DNA of 64,000 bases from Calliphora vicina. Its lineage: Eukaryota; Arthropoda; Insecta; Diptera; Calliphoridae. Each line of letters begins with the position of its first letter. Positions within the stretch are counted from its first letter, which is position 1. This document shows positions 56,049 through 64,000 of the stretch, one piece after another. The notes beneath the pieces are model-generated. The model was given only the letters and a program-made list of their open reading frames with translations. It made no database searches and had not been told where the DNA came from. The stretch spans positions 117,502,431 through 117,566,430 of the forward strand of contig NC_088781.1 in NCBI RefSeq assembly GCF_958450345.1. The letters are read 5' to 3'. The translations under genes were made by a program, and so were the position numbers.

Positions 56049-56538
56049 CACGCACAGAAAAAATATAGTTGGGCATGGTTACTGTAACCATTTCAATATT
56101 GTTACAAGTTTTTTAACTATATTATAGTCTCAGTAACCATGTACATGATTGTGGTACCCATAATATGGTTAACTTACGATTCACATGATTGTCTCAACCA
56201 TATATATGGATACAGTAAACATATATATGTTTGTGACAACCATTTATATGATGAAGGACTTATCATATTATGTTGCTCTCGGCTTAAGGCTTATCATAAT
56301 CTGAGAACAACATATTATGATAAAATTATTCATCATAAATATGGTTGCCACAAACATATATATGTTTACTGTAACCATATATATGGTTGATACAATCATG
56401 TGAATCGTAAATTAACAATATTATGGTTACCACAATCATGTAAATGGTTACTGTGACTATAATATTGTTAAAAATCTTGTAACACTATATAAATGGTTAC
56501 AGTAACCATGCCCAATTATATTTTTTCTCTGCGTGTAG
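56049..56538. mobile_element. 490-bp palindromic MITE G, termini ACACGC(A/G)AGAAAAAATATA-type
   Basis: Nearly the whole segment is an inverted repeat of about 240-bp arms. Outer ends are ACACGCACAGAAAAAATATA and, inverted, ACACGCAGAGAAAAAATATA. Inner landmarks mirrored across the centre include GGGCATGGTTACTGTAACCAT, GTAACCATATATATGG and AACATATTATGAT. The centre is near 56290. Non-coding. Lies within element E. Confidence 0.88.
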
Positions 56539-56907
56539 ATAAAAGTATCTCGTTAAAAGAAACGCCAATACAAAGTAAAACTTCAATTGTTAAAGTATAT
56601 ATGAAAAAAGTGTCGAAATAAAATGATTTTAAATGGAAATTATAGTGGATGGTATGTGAAATATTTGTAAGAAATATCAAGAGTGTAAATTGTGTTTTGG
56701 CTTTTTAAAAATATAAATCTGAAAAAAGTTATTTTTTAACATAATTTGCTAAACTACCTTAAATTGACTTAAAGTTTTAATTAGTTTCCCAACCGAATCC
56801 AATGACCAGATTAGTGCCTGAATGTTGGTACATGTGTATAGTTTATGATAATATATAATTTAGCTGCAGGTTTTTGTAGTTTTTTTTAAATAATATTCAA
56901 TATACTA

Positions 56908-57199
56908 TGTCCGATAAAGTCCAATTTCTGGAGGACATTTGCATGGGGGCTAGGTGAAATATTAGACCGATTTCAGTCATTTTCATTAGGCTTTGTCCTT
57001 GTGCCGAACAAATTATATGTACCCTGTACTTTACGCACAAGGGTTACATGGAAAGCCGTCCAGCCAGACGGACGGACGGACAGACGGACATCGTTTAGTC
57101 GACTCAAAAAGTGATTCTGAGTCGATCGGTATACTTTAAGGTGAGTGCTGGGACATGAACCCAATTAACCCTCCCCACTATGGTGGTGCAGGGTATAAA
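56908..57199 (-). mobile_element. A-family fragment, copy 9 (5' half, nested in E)
   Basis: Reverse copy from GTCCGATAAAGTCCAATTTC through TGCATGGGGGCTAGGTGAAA, the GGAC microsatellite (57066-57092) and TTTAAGGTGAGTG to the end CCCCACTATGGTGGTGCAGG. The hairpin end and the internal units are missing. Confidence 0.82.
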
Positions 57200-57348
57200 A
57201 ATGGCCGGTAGGTGCATGCGACCATGCCCATTTTCTCAGAATATCTTTTTAATGTCACCAAAAATATATTGTGTAAGTTTTAAGACTATATATTTATTCT
57301 TACTATTTTTGTCACTCTCTTCCATACAAGTGCAACCACTGTGCAGCG

Positions 57349-57689
57349 GGAAGTTTGTCCAACATAACGACAGTACAGCTAAAGAAGGAATTTTCCCTAT
57401 AATTTGCTGTGCGGTCCACTGGCCACTCGACCACAATGAGATGCGTTGGGAAAAAGTTCATTAGAACACATACGATTATAGTGCCGATAGAATAGTGAAA
57501 CGCAACCAATATTGCGCCGCAGCTTTAGCCAATCAATAGAGTTGGATACTCTACTGTCACCAATAATCCTTCATAATTCCTCTTCTGTACGTGATCGATA
57601 AGCTTCAAAATTCACTTTGAAGCACCTGACTTATATTCCATTTACGTTCGAATATAGGTGGTGTAAATAGTGAGGAGTTCAGATGGAGT
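57349..57689. other. Unassigned DNA flanking element E
   Basis: Plus-strand frames here (FVQHNDSTAKEG and similar) vaguely recall Tc1-type transposases but I cannot align them convincingly. No gene claimed. Confidence 0.3.
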
Positions 57690-58850
57690 AAAGTAATTCC
57701 TACTCCTTTTCAGAAAACCGAGACACTTGAAAATTTTGTTTACACCAGCGGACATCACATTGTATTCTAATGCCCAGAACACCAAGACCGTCTGATTCCA
57801 CAATATTTACACCCCGCCATAAATACAGATGAAGCGGCATAATCTATCGGTTTAGTGTCAACATGCAGCACTGAGTTATGTCGGCATTGAAAGTGACCCT
57901 ATTCGAACTACCCCATTCAGAGATTGTGAGAAAAAACCCGATTATGATAATCATTCATGTTTTACCTCATTGTCAAATATGAATGAATATGAATGGCAAA
58001 TGTTGCTGTCATCGGCAAAAGAATAGATTGGGTTGGAAATTTGACTTAGAAGGTCGTTTACAAAAAATAAGGAATATATTAGGAGAAAGAACAGAGCCTT
58101 GCGGTACCCCTGAATTTATCTTGAACTCACTTGATGACTATAACAATTCGTATAGTGCGATCTCTGAGAAAGCTTGATATAAATCCAGAGAAAATATTAC
58201 CGACACCGACACCAAAAGCAATAAGTTTTGTTAAAAAGCACCATGCCAAACTCTATCGATCACTTTACTTTCGCCAAAACGGTGAATAGAACGACACCGG
58301 TTTTCCGATAGGAAGGCTAGCAAGTCTCCCATAGAGCGTTCTCTACGAAAGACATACTGCCGGTCGCTGAGATTGTTGGACTCCGAATATTTAACAAGAT
58401 GATAGTTTACCATACTCTCCATAACTTTGGAAAGTGCAAAACAAATTGGTATTGGGCAATAATTTTCAGGGTTGTTAGCTTTTTGGGAGTTGAGGTTACA
58501 TTAGAGCAACCTTCCAGTGAAGGATCTGGCGTCAAATTGCACTGCTTCAAGATCAGCGCTGGTATTCCATCTGGCCCAGGAGAATTATTTACTATGAGCT
58601 CCGATAAAACCCTCTTAACAGCACAGAATATACTTGGCATAGTCACAAATACTCTTTCTAGTTCAGGCAGTGGTTGATCACTTTCCGTCAAGTGAGAATT
58701 ACTTGCGAATTATTCAGCTAAAAGGTTATCTTTATCAACTGGGTCAGTGAATGTTTGGTCAATCTCTAAAAGAGTTGGAATTGAGGAACTATCATTATCC
58801 TTAACTCTTCTAACGAATAATCCAGGTTTTATTTGAATTTAATCCATATC
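57690..58850 (-). pseudogene. non-LTR retrotransposon reverse-transcriptase relic
   Basis: Minus-strand order: FVRRVKDNDSSSIPTLLEID; ELERVFVTMPSIFCAVKRVL; LIVNNSPGPDGIPALILKQC; then a deletion; MESMVNYHLVKYSESNNLSD with RQYVFRRERSMGDLLAFLSE; FGESKVIDRVWHGAF; INSGVPQGSVLSPNIFL; SFADDSNICHSYSF with the catalytic FADD; and, far downstream, EWG and NASKT-like debris to about 57700. These are RT motifs in their normal order. Frames change at least five times and segments are missing, notably around motif A (L-D-I-S-K-A-F-D). Clade uncertain, jockey/CR1/I group. Plus-strand frames here are antisense. Confidence 0.85.
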
Positions 58851-61028
58851 TAATTCATTGCTTAACCACTACATACATAGCCAATGGTTTCAAATGGGAT
58901 ATGCACAATGGGATTCTGTTAACATTAGTTAAGGCTTTTCAGAACGCTACACCTTAAACATGTTACAATTTATGGATTCTTTATTTAAAGACACTCAAAA
59001 TGACCTTGTATTTAATTTAAATTCTAATTTAATGCTTATTTAATTTGGAACCTTTTCGGTGTATTTTAAACATAAATACCACCATCATTAAATGTAGGGT
59101 TCCAAACGAAATTAAAACACGTAAAAATTATTCATATAGAAACTAAAAGTGTTGCCCGCATATCGCGTAACACTCTTTTAAAGTGTAGGTTTAAGATACA
59201 AACAACACAATCTTTACTTGCTTCGTTCACCCATATAAATCTCCATAAATGAAAAGGAATTTTCAAAATAGTCGCTCTATACCGAAAAAAATAACATGCT
59301 TAACAAAAAAGGTAATAAACATTTCGTTTTTATTGGAAAGGTAGGGAAAGGGTCATAAAAACACTGGCCCAACACAAGGGAAAAGGTAATACAAAAATAT
59401 TTATTAGACATTTTATTTGAAATTGTTGAAATAATTTGAAATTGTGTTTATTTTTCCTTTTCTTTTTTGTTTTCTTATGAGCCTTCTAAATATTAAACTC
59501 AATTTGTATAATTGTTGTCTAAACAACTAAAGAAAGAAAAAAAAAACAAAAACGAAAACATTCGAGGGGAAAGTAAAAGATTTTTCCCAAATGATTTATG
59601 GTCTTAACATCTTTTTGGTGTCATTAACTAAAGGGTTACACGAATTTTCTAGTTTTCATTGTTATTTTCCAACTTGCATCATTCATTGTTGTTGATTTTG
59701 TTGCATGTACTATGTAGTAAACCAGGCAGGTTGTTATTACCCTGCTCTGTGTTATTGTAAAAATTCTTTTGTTTGTTTTCTTCCAATTCCTTGTGAGAAC
59801 TTCAAATGATTTAAATCTTGGTTGCTTGCTCTAGTTTAGACGCCTAAACCTTCTACATTTACTTAATGCCGCCACTTTTACATTAACTGTCATACGATGC
59901 TCGGCCTGAGTGTCTGTCTGGCTGGCTGTTTGAAATTCATGACACTGTCTCGCTGTCTGTCTGTTTATTTGCTCTGCCTTTTATGGCACCTAACCCTATT
60001 GCCTCATGTGTGAGTTCTTTAATTTGTTTGTTTCTCTCGTTCTGCTTGTATAAACTGTCAGTTCAGGTAGCGCTACTGCTTGTCTATTATTATGTCTGTA
60101 TTTGTTTTTGGCTGCTTAATGACAGTAGCTGTCATCGTAGACATGTCATTAAATTCATGTTGTCATTTGTTGTTTTTTTTTTCACTTTCTGTTTGTACCT
60201 CTTAAAGAGTGTGTAAAAAGTGGGTGTTCTATTTGTGGTAATTTTCTTTATCTTTTACAGAGTTTTTCTTGGGTTTTCGTAAAAAAGGCGTAAAATTTAG
60301 TTGTTGTTTTTGTCAAACGGTATGTTGTTTATCATTTGATGCCTTTGAAACAATGATTTATGAAATTTAATATCTACTTTTAGAGGTGTAATTTGATGTC
60401 GTTGTTTCATTATTTGCATAAATTTATTTTATGGGTTGGCAAAAGTATGATGTTACAACAATTTTAAATGGGTTTTACTGATGCTCTCCACATAATTAAT
60501 AGGTATACAATATTAGCAAATAGTTATTGTCTGTGTTATAAATAAGTTAATTAAATTTGTTTAATTTTTGGGGAATAGGTACATATTGGGCGTTATACGA
60601 GTAATTTAGAAATTATATTTACAAAATGTATAATGACTGCTGATCATGGCAGCACAGCCCACAACTCGTTCCCTGATTTTACCCAATAAGGTCAAGGTTG
60701 CATAATGTTTTTATGTATTGAAGATTTGACAGAATCACAGAAAATCATTTAATTGTTTGTAAATAATTTTGCAGTCTTTAACCATCTACAAGCAAACTTT
60801 AAAAAGCTAAAAACCCAATAAACTCAGAACAGCCACCAGAAACTAATTTGCAAATTAAGTTTAGGAACCAGGTGCAAAAAGGTGAAGAGTGCCTTAGGGC
60901 ACTGTTGCCGGTTTAGGTGTAAAAACAATAATTATGATACGATTTTATTGAAAAACTAATGAAAAAGAAAATAAAAAAAAATTTCCAATAGATCGGGCGA
61001 CTAAAAGTTAGTAAAACTTTAATAAAAA
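58851..61028. other. A+T- and T-rich unassigned DNA
   Basis: No gene. A GTCTGTCTGGCTGGCTGT tract at about 59910-59965 resembles the A microsatellite without other A sequence. TTTG/TTTC-rich stretches at 59440-59720 and 60150-60330. The 77-residue frame at 59983 is low complexity and hydrophobic. Confidence 0.5.
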
Positions 61029-61778
61029 AAACAAGTAAGAAAGTATGGTCGGTCAAGCCCGACCATATAATACCCTATACTAAGTAAAAGAGCAAAAACA
61101 TTTTTCTTTTAAAATTTCAATAATATATATTTTTGAGTGATTTTCGGAAGTGGGCCTAATATGGGAGCTATGACCAATTATGGACCGATCACCATGACAT
61201 TAGGTCGTGCAATTTATGTCTATATTAAAGTTAACTATGTTGAATTTTGTGTGTATACCAATATTTTTAAGCGATTAATGCACGTTAAAGTGATTTTCGA
61301 AAGCGGGTCTATATGGGAGCTATGACTAATTATGGACCGATCGTAACAAAATTTGGTGACATGAATTTTGTATATATAAAACTTATTTGGAGCGGAATTT
61401 GTGGAGATACATATATAAATTAAACATTTATGGCTTATAAAGTCCAATTTCGGAAGGACTTTGTATGGGGGCCAAGTGAAATAATGGACCGATTTCAGCC
61501 GGTTTCAATATGCTTGGTCCTTAGGCCGAAAAAAATAACATGTACCAAATTTGATCGAAATATCTTCAAAATTGCGACCTGTACTCTGCGCACAAGGTTT
61601 ACATGGACAGCCAGCCAGCCGACCAGACGGACGGTCGGACATCGCTTAATCGACTCTGAAAGTGATTCTAAGTCGATTGGTATACTATAAGGTGGGAGTT
61701 AAACTAATATTTTTGGGCGTTACAAACATCTGCACAAACGCATTATACCCTCCCCAATATGGTGGTGTAGGGTATAAA
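61029..61778 (-). mobile_element. A-family element, copy 10 (full length)
   Basis: Best preserved copy: AAACAAGTAAGAAAG, hairpin TATGGTCGG (61044-61052), loop TCAAGC, CCGACCATA (61059-61067), TATAATACCCTATACTA, three internal units, a CCAGC/GGAC microsatellite (61609-61640) and the end CCCCAATATGGTGGTGTAGG. Flanks show no target duplication. Confidence 0.92.
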
Positions 61779-62299
61779 GACGCACAAAATTTCACGTGCT
61801 AAAATTATGACATCACTCAAAAAACAGCTGACAGAACAAAAACTAAAAGTCAGAATGCATTTCGACCTTCGAGGGAAATGTTAACAAATCTTTAACTAAA
61901 GTCACAGTTAAATTTAAAAAAAAATTATAATTACTTTTTGAGATAATTGGTGTTTTGTAATGCATGCCTTGTGGCACTCTTGCGGGTTAGAGGGTTAATA
62001 TGTTGTACGATTCACTAGTCATTTGATCATAAATAACAATATAGGATAATCTAGGACAAGAGCACGGCTAATTGCATTTGAGCGCTACTGTCAACTACAT
62101 GCATATTCGCCTTTTGAATCATACCCTCCTGTATAATAATTTTATTCATTCCAAATGGAAAAACCTTTTATCTATTCTATATTTTTTAAGAAAATACTGG
62201 ATAGAATTGTGGTCAAATATCTTGAGCATGAGTTTGTAAGCATAAAGTGGTTATAGATGGCGCTATACGTTTTGCAAATATCGGCAAATGAATTATTAA
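61779..62299. other. Unassigned DNA
   Basis: No gene or repeat recognised. Confidence 0.45.
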
Positions 62300-62590
62300 A
62301 TTATAAAATTTTTGATACCGGGGGACCAGTTTCATCCAAAAAACGCGTATTTTTTATTTAAAATCAACTTTAGGCCAAAAATTCTCAAATCGCATAGTCG
62401 ATATCAAAATATTTTAGAATTTTTGCCATAAAATTAATTTTACAAAAAAATAGGTTTTTTTTGAGGGAATGATTTTTTGATATGTCGAAGTGAAACTTTT
62501 TCCCTCATGTAAAAAGCTATCGAAAAATCGATTGCACAATATCGAAAAATGTTTGTCTTTACAAATCAGCCCACCCTAGTGTACACACTG
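62300..62590 (+). mobile_element. B/D-like fragment
   Basis: AAATCAACTTTAGGCCAAAA, TCTCAAATCGCATAGTCGAT and AAAAAAATAGGTTTTTTTTG parallel text at 20150-20260 and 40130-40190 in reverse. It ends CAGCCCACCCTAGTG, a degenerate version of the B terminus. Confidence 0.4.
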
Positions 62591-62618
62591 ACATCATACG
62601 TTCGATGCTTTTGATGTA

Positions 62619-63552
62619 CAGCCAAATCCCGGTATAACGAATCTCACTTTAACGAAAATCCGATTTAACGCACGGACAAATTCGTAACATTGACCACCTT
62701 ATATAACGAACGTTTCAAAAATTGTATGCTCGATATAACGAATGGTGAGAAAAAACAAACAAAATCAAACAAACGACCAAATTTTTAACATAGCGAACAT
62801 TTCGAAAATTGTACGCTCAATATAACGAACAGAAAGTATAAAAACAAAAGTAGTAAAGAATGTAAAAATAAGAAAATAAGTCGTTACAGTATCGTTTTCA
62901 ATGGTTACTTTCTTTAATAATAGGTGCTGTCATTTTTTCTATAGTGGTTTAACTGCTTGTTTTCACAATATCGAATGAAAGATTTCGTTCGCATTCTAAG
63001 CGAATCCAAAATAAGATTTCTTCCGCTTAGAATGCAAACGAAATTTTTCACTCGATATTGTGAAACAGGCTATAATTCACGTGAATTAAATATGGGAAAC
63101 CGTAGAAGAATTTCATTGAACGAAAAATTAAAAATTTAGATGAATGAATGAAATATGGAATACAAAATTCTCAACATGTATTTTGAAGAAAATAAAAACA
63201 AAGATTTTATCGTGACTAAGTTTTTCTTGTAAATTATCTTTACACAAATTAAGTGAAATCTGGAATCTTCAAAATCGTTTTTTTTAATGTTTGTCCCTGA
63301 GTTTAATTTTCTACAGGTTGATTCATTTTCAGAATCGAAATCTCTTACAATGAAGGCTTTATAAATCCTCCAGAAAAACAATTAGTAATAATTACTGAAG
63401 ATATACAAATTTTGACGATATTCATGCCTCCTAATGTCACAAATGTCCAAAATTAAAAAAAAAAAAAAAAAAAAAACATCTCGATATAACGATTTTTTCA
63501 ATTTAACGAATGGGCCTGACAACATATCGTTCGTTATACCGGGATTTGCCTG
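62619..63552. mobile_element. pogo/Tigger-like DNA transposon, non-autonomous, TA target duplication
   Basis: Left CAGCCAAATCCCGGTATAAC and inverted right CAGGCAAATCCCGGTATAAC form terminal repeats of about 24 bp. TA flanks both (62617-62618, 63553-63554), as in the pogo branch of Tc1/mariner. Subterminal TATAACGAA words occur about seven times between 62635 and 62835 and again near 63485-63535, likely transposase-binding repeats. A short frame at 63090-63139 reads MGNRRRISLNEKLKI-stop, like the start of the CENP-B-type DNA-binding domain of pogo transposases, so this derives from an autonomous element. A hairpin MITE is inserted at 62955-63070 and a run of about 22 A at 63456. Confidence 0.8.
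62955..63070. mobile_element. 116-bp hairpin MITE nested in the pogo-like element
   Basis: Arms of about 50 bp share GCTTGTTT.CACAATATCGA, GATTTCGTT and GCATTCTAAGCG in inverted orientation around a short centre. Ends GCTTGT / ACAGGC. Non-coding. Confidence 0.75.
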
Positions 63553-63734
63553 TAATTTTTATCAAATTAATGAATGTATCTAGTCATACCTTACCTGCAT
63601 TGATGCACGATCCCTAAATGATGCTAATACCATTCCAGTTTATTTGGCGAAACGGTACTTTTGGTAGAAGGAGAGACAAATTGCCACAACGAAATTACAT
63701 TATTGTATCTATATTTGGGTATACATAAACATTT

Positions 63735-63905
63735 TTTTAAATAGGAGTTATTAAAGACCGATCCTCACAAAAGTTGGTAGAAAGATTTAGATTCATATAA
63801 AACTTGTTTACATACTAAAACTGCTGAAACAGTATCCCGGGCGGACATTTGTATGGGGACTAGGTGAAATCATGAACCGATATTGTCTATTTTCAATACA
63901 AAACA
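63735..63905 (-). mobile_element. A-family fragment, copy 12 (strongly decayed)
   Basis: GGAGTTATTAAAGACCGATC, CACAAAAGTTGGTAGAAAGA, then GCGGACATTTGTATGGGGAC and TAGGTGAAATCATGAACCGA match the middle of the A element in reverse. Ends and microsatellite lost. Confidence 0.65.
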
Positions 63906-64000
63906 AACCTTATCAACAGAGAGTATTTGTGAAAATATTAGTATGTTTCAACAGAAATACAAACGGAAAGCATAGCTAGATCATCTTAGAATCTTATGAG

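Larger units (their letters stand above)
55882..57343. mobile_element. Element E: CACAGTG-ended, RSS-like termini, CAGCG target duplication
   Basis: Left end CACAGTGGTTGCGCCC and inverted right end CACAGTGGTTGCACTT share 12 exact terminal bases. CAGCG flanks both sides (55877-55881, 57344-57348). Each end has heptamer CACAGTG and, inward, the identical ACAAAAATA: after 14 bases at the left (55903-55911) and 24 bases at the right (57304-57312, reverse). The interior holds a 490-bp palindromic MITE and an A fragment, leaving about 680 bp of its own sequence and no transposase. Known: Transib transposons, relatives of RAG1, have heptamer-like ends and 5-bp duplications. Inference: E is a non-autonomous Transib. 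Confidence 0.75.

Noticed and set aside
57349..57500. Tc1-type transposase in the frames after element E
   Set aside because: Only a vague resemblance (HNDSTAK); no catalytic block could be aligned in any frame.
58399..58677. 92-residue plus-strand frame with signal-like hydrophobic start
   Set aside because: It is antisense to an RT block (SPGPDGIPALILKQC) on the minus strand.

Overview
This looks like repeat-filled, non-genic DNA from a higher fly (Diptera, probably Calyptratae such as blow flies, house flies or their relatives). The reasons are strong A+T richness, tens of kilobases with no host exon I can recognise, and a fly-type repeat set: mariner relics, jockey- and LOA-type LINEs, Helitrons, and a short interspersed element carrying a GTCC-type microsatellite and terminal hairpins like the ones scattered through fly introns. 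The species cannot be named from the sequence. The window could be intergenic or lie inside a very large intron.

Repeat families: (A/C) about 12 copies or fragments of a ~0.7 kb element with inverted TATACCCTACACCA-type ends, a hairpin 14-18 nt from one end, and internal ~152 bp units. Its sister family C has the same end but a different hairpin stem. The layout matches Helentron-associated (DINE/HINE-type) rolling-circle elements. (B/D) Long-inverted-repeat elements with CACAGTG-type termini and 5-bp target duplications, Transib-like. (E) A separate 1.46 kb element with the same CACAGTG terminus and target duplication. Its two ends look like the 12/23 recombination signals of V(D)J recombination. 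(Helitron) Two non-autonomous copies with a 113-bp minisatellite and one decayed replicase copy. (mariner) About a dozen broken transposase pieces from at least three lineages. (LINE) A jockey-clade copy at 31.6-34.2 kb, a LOA-type copy at 37.7-39.9 kb (minus), another RT relic at 57.7-58.85 kb (minus) and smaller pieces. There are also palindromic MITEs, a pogo-like element with TA target duplication, a probable solo LTR and clusters of AACCGGTT repeats.

Layout: 0-2 kb, tRNA-like fragment and unassigned DNA; 2-6 kb, A, MITE and B cluster; 6-7 kb, CCGGTT array and mariner; 9-10.5 kb, B with LTR and C; 12.9-15 kb, Helitron then A; 16.5-18.5 kb, A, C and B; 19-21.5 kb, tandem repeat, B fragment and Helitron; 22-26.3 kb, mariner relics, tandem repeats and a long inverted repeat; 27-29.4 kb, B with nested A; 31-34 kb, jockey LINE; 35-36 kb, mariners; 37.5-40.8 kb, LOA LINE containing a MITE containing A, then a B-like element; 41-43 kb, mariners; 44-47 kb, long-inverted-repeat element with nested A between CCGGTT arrays; 47.5-50 kb, mariner, jockey, Helitron and LINE relics; 52-54 kb, mariners; 54-57.3 kb, tandem repeats and element E; 57.7-58.85 kb, LINE; 61-63.9 kb, A, B fragment, pogo element and A fragment.

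No host protein-coding gene is supported. Every reading frame with recognisable homology belongs to a decayed transposon, and all of those are interrupted. The nesting gives a relative age order: LINEs and B/K/E elements are older, and A/C copies repeatedly sit inside them and are youngest.
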